21,686 bases of DNA. Origin: an uncultured Lachnospiraceae bacterium (lineage in GTDB: Bacteria > Bacillota_A > Clostridia > Lachnospirales > Lachnospiraceae). A program made the position numbers and the translations under genes. Numbering within the stretch: position 1 is the stretch's first letter; every line of letters begins with the position of its first letter. Where the stretch lies: positions 1-21,686 of the forward strand of contig CAJUFW010000002.1 of assembly GCA_910585655.1 (NCBI GenBank), read 5' to 3'. Below, one piece after another: positions 1 through 7,959 of this stretch. The notes under the pieces were generated by a model, which had not been told where the DNA came from, did not search any database, and saw nothing but the letters and a program-made list of their open reading frames with translations.

Positions 1-1
1 G

Positions 2-586
2 GAGTGTATGGAGGAAAAGCAGGTGACGATTGACGGCGTTACTCATGTGCTGGAACGACCGTTTTTTGTCATTGCTACACAAAACCCGGTAGAGACGGCA
101 GGAACGTATCCGCTGCCGGAGGCGCAGCTTGACCGTTTTCTGATGCAGATTAGTATGGGGACGCCGGATAAGGAAGAAGAGATTGCGATTATGAAGCGTT
201 TTCTGGCGGACAATCCGTTGGAGGAGCTGGTTCCGGTCTGTACCGGAGAGGATATTATTGCAATGCAAAACGCTTATAAAGAGGTCTTTATCCATACGGT
301 TTTGATGGGGTATATCGCAGATCTGGTAGCTGCTACCCGGACGGCAGATCATATTGTAATGGGTGTCAGCCCGCGTGGAACGCTGGCGATTCTTAACGCA
401 GCCCGCGCTTATGCGATGGTCTGCGGCAGGGATTTTGTGACGCCGGAGGATATCAAGGCGCTGGCGGTTCCGGTCTTGGCGCATCGGCTGATTTTGCAGC
501 GCGGCGGCAGTCGGAGTACAGGATCGGCAGTGATGACGGATATTTTGGATCAGGTGCCGGTGCCGACAGAAGACTGGAGCCGTTAG
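2..586 (+). CDS. MoxR-family AAA ATPase, C-terminal part (5' end outside window)
   Basis: The frame is open from base 2, so the gene begins upstream; the ATG at 8 lies inside the conserved E-C-M-E-E-K-Q-V-T-I stretch that follows Walker B in this family and is not a start. Visible parts: sensor 1 (IATQNP), the PLPEAQLDRF segment typical of MoxR proteins, the C-terminal lid and a sensor 2-like GVSPRGTLAIL. Walker A and B are not in the window. MoxR ATPases act as chaperone-like remodelers, usually encoded next to a DUF58 protein that may be partner or client. The stop at 584-586 is one base from the next ATG, so the two genes are probably co-transcribed and translationally coupled. The target here is unknown. 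Confidence 0.93.
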   Translation, partial: ECMEEKQVTIDGVTHVLERPFFVIATQNPVETAGTYPLPEAQLDRFLMQISMGTPDKEEEIAIMKRFLADNPLEELVPVCTGEDIIAMQNAYKEVFIHTVLMGYIADLVAATRTADHIVMGVSPRGTLAILNAARAYAMVCGRDFVTPEDIKALAVPVLAHRLILQRGGSRSTGSAVMTDILDQVPVPTEDWSR

Positions 587-587
587 G

Positions 588-1739
588 ATGGAACTGGCAG
601 TAGTCATAGCGGGGATTTTTCTGCTGTATTTGCTGCAGTTGACAGGATACCGTCTTTTCTGGGACAAGGGGCTTACCGTGCGTCTTTCTTTCCAAAGGGA
701 GCCTATCCGGGAGGGAGAGACGGCTTGTCTATATGAGAGGCTGACAAACCGGAAAAGGCTGGCGCTTCTGGTGGTGCATGTTATGTTTGATATAAGCCGG
801 AACGGGCGAGCCTGCCAGAAGGAGGAGTTGGCTTCTGACCAGAACAGGCAAAGACGGCAGAAGAAAATCTGGTTTTTAAGTGAAATTCTTTCTTTACATG
901 CCAATGAAAAAAAAGAGCGGAAAATAGAAATCAAGGGATTAAAACGTGGCTTATATCGGATACCGGAGCTTCGTCTGACTGCTTCTAATTTGTTTTTAAC
1001 GGATCGCTTTTCGGTATCGACGGTTTCCGATGGACGGACGAAAAACGACCCGGACGAAGTAGCCGGAGAAGAGAGCGGACAATTATTATATTGTAATTCA
1101 AGTCTGTATGTGTATCCGAAAAGTTTGCCGGAACAGGAGTTAAAGCCCCTGTTCCAGCTTTTATCCGATCAGTTTCTGACAGAACGGTATTCGTATGAAG
1201 ATATGTTTGAAATCCGCGGTATCCGGGAATATCAAAGCTTTGATCCGATGAAACGGGTAAACTGGAAGGCAAGCGCCCGTACGGGGCTGTTGCAGGTCAA
1301 TCAGATGGAATATGCGGCGAGCCAGAGGGTGATACTGGTATTAGCGTTTGGTGAGACGACGGGAGAAGAGACGGATCCAAAGAGGGAATATGCAGTGTCC
1401 CTTACGGCAGGTGCGGCAGAATATTGTCTCGAACAGGGGATTCCGGTAGGATTGCTTAGTAATGGAGAGGATTTTTTGACGGAAACGCCGCTGCGGATCG
1501 AGACTTGCGGAGGAAGAGCCGGACGGGAGGCTTTGCAGCAAGGGCTAAGCCGTCTGTGTTTCCCGCGGAAGCTGGCAGATATGGAACAGATTCTAAAAGA
1601 AGCATTGGAGTCGGAGGGAAAAGGAATGACGTATGTGATTTTAGATGCCGGTGGAGATACTGACAGGGACAGACCAGGGGTCTGCTTGAGACGGCTGTGT
1701 CAGGATTATGGAACAGATGTGATCAGTTGGGAGGTTTAG
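588..1739 (+). CDS. DUF58 domain protein, membrane-anchored
   Basis: 383 residues. A hydrophobic N-terminal segment (about residues 3-20) suggests a membrane anchor; a longer beta-rich region follows, then the DUF58 signature with I-R-G-I-R-E-Y-Q-S-F-D-P and the R-V-N-W-K-A-S-A-R motif around residues 208-230. The last part resembles the vWA-like fold of the family. DUF58 proteins are almost always encoded beside a MoxR ATPase, as here. The biochemical role is not established; links to envelope stress and complex assembly have been proposed. The start ATG at 588 directly follows the moxR stop. The gene ends 3 bases before the next ATG. Confidence 0.9.
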   Translation: MELAVVIAGIFLLYLLQLTGYRLFWDKGLTVRLSFQREPIREGETACLYERLTNRKRLALLVVHVMFDISRNGRACQKEELASDQNRQRRQKKIWFLSEILSLHANEKKERKIEIKGLKRGLYRIPELRLTASNLFLTDRFSVSTVSDGRTKNDPDEVAGEESGQLLYCNSSLYVYPKSLPEQELKPLFQLLSDQFLTERYSYEDMFEIRGIREYQSFDPMKRVNWKASARTGLLQVNQMEYAASQRVILVLAFGETTGEETDPKREYAVSLTAGAAEYCLEQGIPVGLLSNGEDFLTETPLRIETCGGRAGREALQQGLSRLCFPRKLADMEQILKEALESEGKGMTYVILDAGGDTDRDRPGVCLRRLCQDYGTDVISWEV

Positions 1740-1742
1740 AGA

Positions 1743-2300
1743 ATGGAATTACAAAAAAACGAGTATAAAAAAGAAGAAAAAATAAATGGTGTTGTTTATG
1801 CGATGTCGCCGTCTCCTCATTTCAGGCATGGAGTAATAGATGGTAATATTTATAGCAAGATTAAAAGTGGCTTAAAAGACAGTCTTTGTCTGGTTTTTAT
1901 GGAAAATCTGGACTATCGGTATCATCCGGAGGAAAATGACGATTATGTAGTGCCGGATATTATGATTGTATGTGACAGAAAGCAGTTAAAGGGCGGCAGT
2001 TATTATGGTGTTCCTCGTTTTATTGCAGAGACGTTAAGCCCGGCGACAGCGATGAAGGATAAGACGGTAAAAAAAGATCTTTATGAACAGGCAGGGGTAG
2101 AGGAATATTGGATTGTTTCTCCTAAGGAGCATGCCGTTGATATTTATTATCTGGAAGATAAGAGATATGTTTTAAAAAACAGTTATATTTTACAGGAGGA
2201 AGAGGATGAGGAGGCATATAATGCCGAAACAGAAATTTCTCTGCGGGCATTTCCGACGATTAAAATGAAGCTGCGGGAGATTTTTGAGGGGATAGAGTAG
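1743..2300 (+). CDS. Uma2 family (DUF820) PD-(D/E)XK nuclease-fold protein
   Basis: 185 residues. Uma2 features: a PDIMIVCD strand (D72), the AETLSP segment (E96), K110/K111 after a D-rich turn, and the hallmark GVEEYWIVSP, which together form the PD-(D/E)XK-type active site. Uma2 proteins are predicted nucleases expanded in cyanobacteria and scattered in Firmicutes, and their function is unknown. The gene sits 3 bases after the DUF58 gene and 11 before the DUF4129 gene, inside an operon that normally lacks it. Runs such as aaaaaaacgag and many AAA/TTT/ATT codons make it visibly AT-richer than its neighbours, which suggests later acquisition. It is distinct from the Uma2 protein in the mobile element downstream. 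Confidence 0.88.
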   Translation: MELQKNEYKKEEKINGVVYAMSPSPHFRHGVIDGNIYSKIKSGLKDSLCLVFMENLDYRYHPEENDDYVVPDIMIVCDRKQLKGGSYYGVPRFIAETLSPATAMKDKTVKKDLYEQAGVEEYWIVSPKEHAVDIYYLEDKRYVLKNSYILQEEEDEEAYNAETEISLRAFPTIKMKLREIFEGIE

Positions 2301-2311
2301 AGGGAAGAGAA

Positions 2312-3673
2312 GTGTTAGATCAAAAAGATAGAACAGGGACGTACGGAATATTTCTGGGAAAATGTCTTACCCGTTTTTGTCTGGGAACGGTGACGGCAAT
2401 GCTGTATTATCTGCAGTCGGGGCAGGCAGAACCATGGTTTTTGACAGTGGTCTGCCTGCTTTTGCTTCCAGCGGCGGGAACGGTTTTTTTGGAAAAAAAG
2501 GAGGAAGCTTCCGTACTTTTTTATGGTGGAGAGGCGTTGTTTTTGCTGACGGCGATACTGCCTATGGTAGTTTCCTGGAGGACTGGTCAGTATGAAGCCG
2601 TAGAGCGGAACAGCTTGCTTTTTGGCAGTCTGGTAATCGTGGTTCCGTCTGTGTTGACAGCGGGAGGTTTTCGCCGGAATCTGCTGGATCGCCCGTTGGC
2701 AGCGGAAGGAGTTTTATTTTTATCAGCTTATTTATGGGCAGTTTGGAATGAAGCCGGATATGGTTATCGGTTTTTCCTCTATGCTCTTTCCGTACTCTTT
2801 TTGCTATTGTATTTTTACCAGAAAAACCAGTATGGGCAGAGGTCGTTTTTCGAGGCATCAGGAGGCTTACCTGCAGAGGGGCAGGAGCAGTACATCAGAC
2901 AAGTCAATCGAAGAAGCCTGCTGCCGTTTTTAGTATTACTTTTTTTCCTGTCGGCGCTGGTCTGGATCCCGATGGGCAGCCAGGCGTTGACAGAGGCGTT
3001 GCAGGAACCGTACAGCAACATGATGGAGAGTGTCAACGAGTGGATGACGGGAATGCCAGAAGAGTTTGCCGGGATGTTCGGCGAGCCGCCGCAAGAAGAA
3101 AAAGACGAAGAGAAAACAGAGCAGGAGAGTGGAGAGGCTCTGCCGGTACCTGTAAAGAAGGAGGCGGATCTCTGGCTGTTAAAAGCATTGATTCAGGGAA
3201 CGATGCTTTTTTTGACATTGCTGACGGCAGGCATTGTTTTTCTGATACTTCGTCGGGCATCGGAACAGAGAGGACATAAAAGCCAGAATGAAATGCAGGA
3301 GGAGTATGAGCTGACGATCACGGAACAAAGCGTGCGTTTAGAACGAGAACGTCCCAGACGCCAAAGGGTATCAGACATTGCGCCGGAGAATCGGCGAATC
3401 CGGCAGGTTTACCAGGAAACGATTTGCCGGGGCTTACGGAAGGAACAAAATCAAAAAGGAAACAAGGTAGGAGCGCGTCAGTCTGCAATGACTCCAAAGG
3501 AATTAGAAAGCAGCGCGGGACTGCGGGGAAAAAAGAAGGAAAGGGCTTTTATAGATGCGGCAGAACAGTTGCATCAGCTATATGAAAGGGCTCGTTATGG
3601 GAGAGAAGCCTGTACAAAAGACGAACAAAGATTGGCAGAAGAAGCTGCGGCGCAATTAGTAAAAACAGAGTAG
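2312..3673 (+). CDS. Multi-pass membrane protein with DUF4129-like C-terminus
   Basis: 453 residues with a GTG start at 2312, preceded by AGGGAAGA at 2301-2308. Several hydrophobic segments fill residues 10-225 (about six to seven), one more near 290-315, and a charged acidic stretch lies between them (about 255-285). The cytosolic tail contains R-Q-V-Y-Q-E-T and L-Y-E-R-A-R-Y-G, the pattern seen in DUF4129 domains at the C-terminus of transglutaminase-like TgpA proteins. No transglutaminase core (Cys-His-Asp) is visible. It completes a MoxR-DUF58-DUF4129 set. Family role is unproven; a membrane partner of the MoxR/DUF58 pair is the likely reading. Start choice is fairly secure because of the ribosome site. 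Confidence 0.75.
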   Translation: MLDQKDRTGTYGIFLGKCLTRFCLGTVTAMLYYLQSGQAEPWFLTVVCLLLLPAAGTVFLEKKEEASVLFYGGEALFLLTAILPMVVSWRTGQYEAVERNSLLFGSLVIVVPSVLTAGGFRRNLLDRPLAAEGVLFLSAYLWAVWNEAGYGYRFFLYALSVLFLLLYFYQKNQYGQRSFFEASGGLPAEGQEQYIRQVNRRSLLPFLVLLFFLSALVWIPMGSQALTEALQEPYSNMMESVNEWMTGMPEEFAGMFGEPPQEEKDEEKTEQESGEALPVPVKKEADLWLLKALIQGTMLFLTLLTAGIVFLILRRASEQRGHKSQNEMQEEYELTITEQSVRLERERPRRQRVSDIAPENRRIRQVYQETICRGLRKEQNQKGNKVGARQSAMTPKELESSAGLRGKKKERAFIDAAEQLHQLYERARYGREACTKDEQRLAEEAAAQLVKTE

Positions 3674-3700
3674 AATATTAACATAGATGGATTTAATAAT

Positions 3701-3730
3701 TTGACAGAAAGCATTTGAATGTGATATAGT
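3701..3730 (+). promoter_or_regulatory. Sigma-A promoter of the DEAD-box helicase gene
   Basis: TTGACA at 3701-3706 and TATAGT at 3725-3730 with an 18-base spacer. It lies between the end of the moxR operon and the helicase, giving a short leader that holds the small reading frame at 3751-3777. Confidence 0.75.
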
Positions 3731-3750
3731 CGTAGGGTTAAGGAATGGTT

Positions 3751-3777
3751 ATGGAAGAAAGGGAATTGGTGAATTGA
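3751..3777 (+). CDS. Possible 8-codon leader peptide abutting the helicase start
   Basis: ATG at 3751 is preceded by AAGGA (3740-3744) at 6 bases and encodes M-E-E-R-E-L-V-N followed by TGA at 3775-3777. The next codon is the TTG start assigned to the helicase, in the same frame. Either this is a leader with termination-reinitiation coupling, or the TGA is a nonsense mutation or base error and these codons are the true helicase N-terminus. An ATG at 3745 is in the same frame. Confidence 0.4.
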   Translation: MEERELVN

Positions 3778-5406
3778 TTGAGATTTGAAGAATTTGGAAT
3801 TAATGCGAAGCTGCTGCGAGGGATTGCAGATATGGGCTTTGAGGAAACGACTCCTATCCAGGAAAAAGCAATTCCGGTAGTATTGTCCGGGGCAGATGTC
3901 ATTGGGCAGGCACAGACCGGAACCGGAAAAACAGCCGCTTTTGCCGTGCCGATTTTAGAGAGGATAGATCCGTCAAACCGGCATTTGCAGGCGATTGTTC
4001 TGTGTCCGACAAGGGAATTGTGTATCCAGGTAGCAGGGGAGTTCCGCAAGCTGTGTAAATATACCCACAGTATCAAACTGCTTCCAATCTATGGTGGGCA
4101 GGATATTGTAAAGCAGATACGTTCGTTAAAGGGCGGCGTGCAGATCGTCATTGGTACGCCCGGTCGTGTAATGGATCATATGCGTCGGAAAACCGTACGT
4201 TTTGAGCATATTCGGATGGTAGTGTTAGACGAAGCAGACGAAATGTTGAATATGGGATTTCGGGAAGATATTGAGACGATTTTAAAGGAAACACCAGAAG
4301 AACGTCAGACCGTATTGTTTTCTGCGACTATGCCAAAGCCGATTTTGGAAATTGCCGGGATGTATCAGAAGGATGCCCAGACAATTCGTGTAGTAAAGAA
4401 GGAACTGACCGTAGCAAATATTGATCAGTATTATTATGAAGTCAGACCAAAGAATAAAGATGAAATTTTATCCAGGTTGTTGGATATCTATAATCCAAAC
4501 CTCTCCATCGTCTTTTGCAATACCAAGAAAAAGGTCGATGAGGTGGCGTGTGAGCTGCAAAACCGAGGATATTTTGCAGAAGGGCTTCATGGGGATATGA
4601 AGCAGGCGCAGCGTGACCGGGTGATGGAAAATTTCCGTAAGGGCAAGACAGAGATTCTCATTGCGACAGACGTAGCAGCGCGAGGAATCGACGTGGATGA
4701 TGTGGACATTGTATTTAATTATGATATTCCGCAGGACGATGAGTATTACGTCCACCGGATCGGACGTACCGGACGCGCCGGAAAAACCGGACTGGCGCTT
4801 TCGTTTGTAGTCGGGCGGGAGATTTATAAGCTGAAAGAGATTCAGCATTATTGCAAGACAAAGATTCGTTCCAATCCGATACCATCCTTAGATGATGTGA
4901 CGCATACCCGTTTGGACAACCTGTTCCGGGAGCTGTCGGATATTATTGAAAATGAAGATCTGTCCAGCTTGATTTCCAGATTGGAGGAGAAGCTAGACGA
5001 GGAGGATTATACTGCGCTAGATGTCGCAGCAGCGTTTTTAAAGAAGCATTTGGACGCGAAGGAAAACAGTACAGGGGAACCGGATTTGTTTGGTGATACT
5101 GGTGCAGAGGAAGGAATGGTACGGCTGTTTATCAATATCGGCAAGCAGCAACGGGTAACGCCAGGCAATATTTTAGGCGCTATCGCCGGAGAGTCTGGGA
5201 TTCCGGGAAATTTGGTAGGGGCAATTGATATGTACGATCGTTATACGTTTGTTGAAGTGCCGAAAGAAACTGCTTCCGAGGTGTTAGAGGCAATGAAACA
5301 TGCCAAAATCAAAGGACGCAGTATTAACATCGAACCTGCCAGAAGCGCAGACGTCCGCCCGGATTTTCGTGACAGCCGGGGAGACGGAAGAGGCGCAAGA
5401 AGATAA
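3778..5406 (+). CDS. deaD: DEAD-box ATP-dependent RNA helicase with DbpA-type RNA-binding domain
   Basis: 542 residues. The motifs run in order: isolated F and Q motif (F-E-E-T-T-P-I-Q, 21-28), motif I AQTGTGKT (45-52), Ia PTREL, TPGR, DEAD (151-154), SAT (182-184), then the second RecA domain with H-G-D-M-K-Q, ATDVAARGIDV and HRIGRTGRAG. Residues about 450-528 form a DbpA/CsdA-type RRM-like RNA-binding domain (V-R-L-F-I-N-I-G onward), with a short basic tail. This places it in the DeaD/CsdA/CshA group, which unwinds structured RNA in ribosome assembly, cold adaptation and mRNA decay. The only start next to the conserved N-terminus is TTG at 3778, directly after an in-frame TGA and without a well-spaced ribosome site. 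Family assignment is secure; the exact orthologue name is not. Confidence 0.93.
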   Translation: MRFEEFGINAKLLRGIADMGFEETTPIQEKAIPVVLSGADVIGQAQTGTGKTAAFAVPILERIDPSNRHLQAIVLCPTRELCIQVAGEFRKLCKYTHSIKLLPIYGGQDIVKQIRSLKGGVQIVIGTPGRVMDHMRRKTVRFEHIRMVVLDEADEMLNMGFREDIETILKETPEERQTVLFSATMPKPILEIAGMYQKDAQTIRVVKKELTVANIDQYYYEVRPKNKDEILSRLLDIYNPNLSIVFCNTKKKVDEVACELQNRGYFAEGLHGDMKQAQRDRVMENFRKGKTEILIATDVAARGIDVDDVDIVFNYDIPQDDEYYVHRIGRTGRAGKTGLALSFVVGREIYKLKEIQHYCKTKIRSNPIPSLDDVTHTRLDNLFRELSDIIENEDLSSLISRLEEKLDEEDYTALDVAAAFLKKHLDAKENSTGEPDLFGDTGAEEGMVRLFINIGKQQRVTPGNILGAIAGESGIPGNLVGAIDMYDRYTFVEVPKETASEVLEAMKHAKIKGRSINIEPARSADVRPDFRDSRGDGRGARR

Positions 5407-5415
5407 AAAAAGTTC

Positions 5416-5444
5416 TGGACAAAAGAACATATTTCATGTAAAAT
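5416..5444 (+). promoter_or_regulatory. Sigma-A promoter of the candidate non-coding RNA
   Basis: TGGACA at 5416-5421 and TAAAAT at 5439-5444 with the ideal 17-base spacer, 10 bases after the helicase stop. The expected start is near 5450, exactly where the closing helix of the predicted RNA begins. Confidence 0.75.
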
Positions 5445-5449
5445 ACTGT

Positions 5450-5755
5450 TATCAAATGAAAGAGAGGGCTTTGTATGTTAATTGTGTTATGGAGGAAACT
5501 TGGTTAATTGAATCAAGGCGGGGAACAGAAAAAAGAAAGCTGTTCTTTGTTTGTGTTCCCTTGCAGCGCAGACGCGCTTCGTCCATAACAGCAGAACCAG
5601 ACCTGGGTATGCCGGTATAGTATCTATGGTGTATCTTTTAGTGGTATGTCTCCGTAGAAAAATGACGCGAGACAGAGAGCCACCGGGGAGGGGAATACAG
5701 AGTTGATAGTAGAGACCTGTAAGGCAAAGGATTGTAGGTGCCTTACAGGTTTTTT
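5450..5755 (+). ncRNA. Candidate structured non-coding RNA of about 300 nt, class not recognised
   Basis: No protein gene fits the 459 bases between helicase and mutS2-like gene. A sigma-A promoter upstream and a strong intrinsic terminator at 5715-5755 bracket a region that folds end to end. Hand-found helices: 5450-5455 with 5703-5708; 5469-5476 with 5695-5702 (8 pairs, one G-U); 5485-5492 with 5583-5590 (8 pairs); hairpins 5499-5505/5511-5517 and 5521-5526/5555-5560 (extended inside by AAAGAA/TTCTTT); and 5647-5655 with 5665-5674. The two outer helices close a multibranch structure with a 13-base bulge (5456-5468) on the 5' side. I see no tmRNA ends, SRP GGAAGGAAGC loop, RNase P core motifs or T-box TGG-ACC sequence. 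It could alternatively be a long leader attenuating the next gene. Confidence 0.65.
5715..5755 (+). terminator. Intrinsic terminator of the candidate RNA
   Basis: Perfect 12-bp stem ACCTGTAAGGCA (5715-5726) with TGCCTTACAGGT (5739-5750), a 12-base loop, and a run of six T at 5750-5755. Confidence 0.92.
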
Positions 5756-5865
5756 GTATCACTAGGAAAGTTCTCCGGGCAGGATGCACACTCGTGCAAA
5801 TGGACGGATAATGCGCTGCTAAGGCTGTATACTGAAAAAGGGTGTAAGAAGGGAGAACTTAGGAA

Positions 5866-7839
5866 ATGGAACAAAACAATATGGCGTCTGCATTTCAGAT
5901 AACAGGATTTGAAGCAATCAGACAGCAGTTGGCAGGATATGCGACAACGGAGCAGGGAAAGGCACTGGCGGCAGAGATTCGACCATATTTATCAGAACTG
6001 GAATTAAAAAAGCATATGAGGGAGACGACGCAGGCGAGGATGTTGTTGGAGGAGCAAGGAACACCTCCACTGCCGCGGATGGAACGAGTAGAAGAATATT
6101 TGGATAAAGCAGTGAGAGGAGAGTTACTTCTGCCAGAGCAAATCGAGCAAATCGGCGAATTTTTAACGGCGGTCAGACGGCTGGGAGCTTATCTGGAAAA
6201 AGGAAAAGAGCGTCAGGTAGGAATCGCCTTTTACTGCGATAATTTAAAAAGTCTGGAAGAACTGGCGGCAGAGTTGGAGCGTTCTGTTCGGGGTGGAAGA
6301 GTGGATGATTATGCTTCAGCGAATCTACGGGATATCCGAAGGGAATTGTCCGTTTTGGAGGAGAAGATTCGAGTAAAAGCAGAAAGCGCCTTGCGGGCAG
6401 CAAAAAATTATGCGGCGGATTCTTTCGTCGTCAAACGGAACGGACGGATTTGTATTCCCATCAAAAAGGAATATCGTTCCCGTGTAATGGGAAGCCTGGT
6501 GGACAAATCTTCTACCGGGATGACATTATTTATTGAACCGACCACAGTGACAGAACTACGGGAGGAATACGAATGGTATTTGGTAGAAGAGGAAACAGAA
6601 GTACATCGTATCCTCTATGAACTGATCAATCGGATTGCTGAGTGTGAGACGGAATTGCGGGAAGATATTCGTGTGGTAATCTTGCTGGATGTGGTTTTTG
6701 CAAAAGGCAAGCTTAGCGCCGGGATGAGGGCAGTTGAGCCGCGGATTACAACGAGACGGTATATCCGTATTCGACAGGCGAGACATCCGGAGTTAAAACA
6801 GGACGAGTGTGTACCGTTGGATTTTGAATTAGGAAAACAGGGGTGCGGGATGGTTATTACCGGACCTAATACCGGAGGAAAAACCGTAACCATTAAAACG
6901 GTAGGGCTGTTTAGCTTGATGGCATGTTCAGGGCTGCATCTGCCATGCGAGGAGGCGGAAATCGCCATGCAGGATCAGGTGCTTTGCGATATCGGAGATG
7001 GTCAGAATATCGCGGATAACCTTTCTACTTTTTCCGCTCATATTAGTAACGTATTGGAGATTTTAAGACGTGTGACACCGGACAGTCTGGTGATTTTAGA
7101 TGAGCTTGGCTCCGGAACTGACCCGGCAGAAGGAATGGGAATTGCGGTGGCTATTTTAGAACAGCTTCGCCTTTCCGGCTGTCTGTTTTTGGCTACGACG
7201 CATTATCCGGAGGTAAAGGAATATGCGGGTCGCTACCAGGAAATTCTCAATGCAAGGATGGGATTTGACCGGGAAAGTCTGCGTCCTCTGTATCGGCTGG
7301 AAATGGGAAAGGCAGGGGAAAGCTGCGCTCTTTATATTGCCAAGCGGCTGGGGCTGCCGGAAAATATGCTGCGGATGGCTGCTCATGAGGCATACGGCAA
7401 GAGAGAAGACGGGCTGGAAGAGCAGCTTTTGGAAGAACTTGGGTTGTATCAGGAAAGGAACAAAGCAGTGCCGTTGGAAAAGATAAGAGTGCCGGGGCTG
7501 ATTCGGATAAAGCAACAAACAATGGCAGGGGCGGAACACCTTTCAAATGGAAAATACGAGAGTAAATTTCATCGAGGAGACAGTGTAACCATAGGGCAGA
7601 AACAGCAGATTGGCATTGTGGTCAAACCAGAGGATCGGAACGGAATGGTGCTGGTGCAGATCAAAAAAGAGAAGCAGCTTATCAGTCATAAACGGCTGCA
7701 GCTAAAAGTAGCCGCTAAAGAGCTTTATCCGGAAGATTACGATTTTTCCATTATTTTTGATACCGTGGAAAACCGCAAAGCCCGCCATAAATTGGACAAA
7801 GGGCATCGGGAAGGCTTAGTGGTTCCAACGGAAGAATAA
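5866..7839 (+). CDS. MutS2-like MutS-family ATPase lacking the Smr domain
   Basis: 657 residues. The N-terminal half has the MutS2-type core and long helical lever and clamp (about 130-285). The ABC-type ATPase follows: Walker A GPNTGGKT (333-340), the C-D-I-G-D-G-Q-N-I and L-S-T-F-S-A-H segment, Walker B LVILDE (408-413) with GSGTDPAEG, and the switch motif ATTHYPE (443-449). Classical MutS2 is about 780 residues and ends in an Smr nuclease domain; this one ends cleanly after Y-P-E-D-Y-D-F-S-I-I-F-D-T-V-E-N-R and carries no Smr L-D-L-R motif. It probably belongs to a short MutS2-like subfamily acting on branched DNA or stalled ribosomes rather than in mismatch repair. GGGAG at 5849-5853 and TTAGGA nearer the ATG precede the start; M6 is an alternative start. 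Confidence 0.88.
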   Translation: MEQNNMASAFQITGFEAIRQQLAGYATTEQGKALAAEIRPYLSELELKKHMRETTQARMLLEEQGTPPLPRMERVEEYLDKAVRGELLLPEQIEQIGEFLTAVRRLGAYLEKGKERQVGIAFYCDNLKSLEELAAELERSVRGGRVDDYASANLRDIRRELSVLEEKIRVKAESALRAAKNYAADSFVVKRNGRICIPIKKEYRSRVMGSLVDKSSTGMTLFIEPTTVTELREEYEWYLVEEETEVHRILYELINRIAECETELREDIRVVILLDVVFAKGKLSAGMRAVEPRITTRRYIRIRQARHPELKQDECVPLDFELGKQGCGMVITGPNTGGKTVTIKTVGLFSLMACSGLHLPCEEAEIAMQDQVLCDIGDGQNIADNLSTFSAHISNVLEILRRVTPDSLVILDELGSGTDPAEGMGIAVAILEQLRLSGCLFLATTHYPEVKEYAGRYQEILNARMGFDRESLRPLYRLEMGKAGESCALYIAKRLGLPENMLRMAAHEAYGKREDGLEEQLLEELGLYQERNKAVPLEKIRVPGLIRIKQQTMAGAEHLSNGKYESKFHRGDSVTIGQKQQIGIVVKPEDRNGMVLVQIKKEKQLISHKRLQLKVAAKELYPEDYDFSIIFDTVENRKARHKLDKGHREGLVVPTEE

Positions 7840-7884
7840 CGTAGCTCTATAAAAGATCAAGTAGAATTATAAAGACAGTCGGCA

Positions 7885-7945
7885 AAAAACGCTCTTGACG
7901 TCCAGAATTATCAGAAGGTTCCGGGTGAAAAACAAGAGCGTTTTT
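7885..7945. terminator. Bidirectional terminator between convergent genes
   Basis: AAAAACGCTCTTG (7885-7897) pairs with CAAGAGCGTTTTT (7933-7945), 13 bp with a 35-base loop. The flanking A and T runs give a U-tract in both directions, ending the mutS2-like gene from the left and the split hydrolase gene from the right. Confidence 0.85.
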
Positions 7946-7959
7946 GCTTGATTGTAACA

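Noticed and set aside
5671..5700. CAGAGAGCCACCGG resembles conserved stretches of T-box leaders
   Set aside because: No T-box TGGNACCGCG sequence precedes the terminator and the downstream gene is not an aminoacyl-tRNA synthetase or amino-acid gene.
5805..5833. TATACT at 5828-5833 as a promoter for the mutS2-like gene
   Set aside because: No recognisable -35 at 16-18 bases; kept only as a possibility, so the gene may rely on another start or on read-through.
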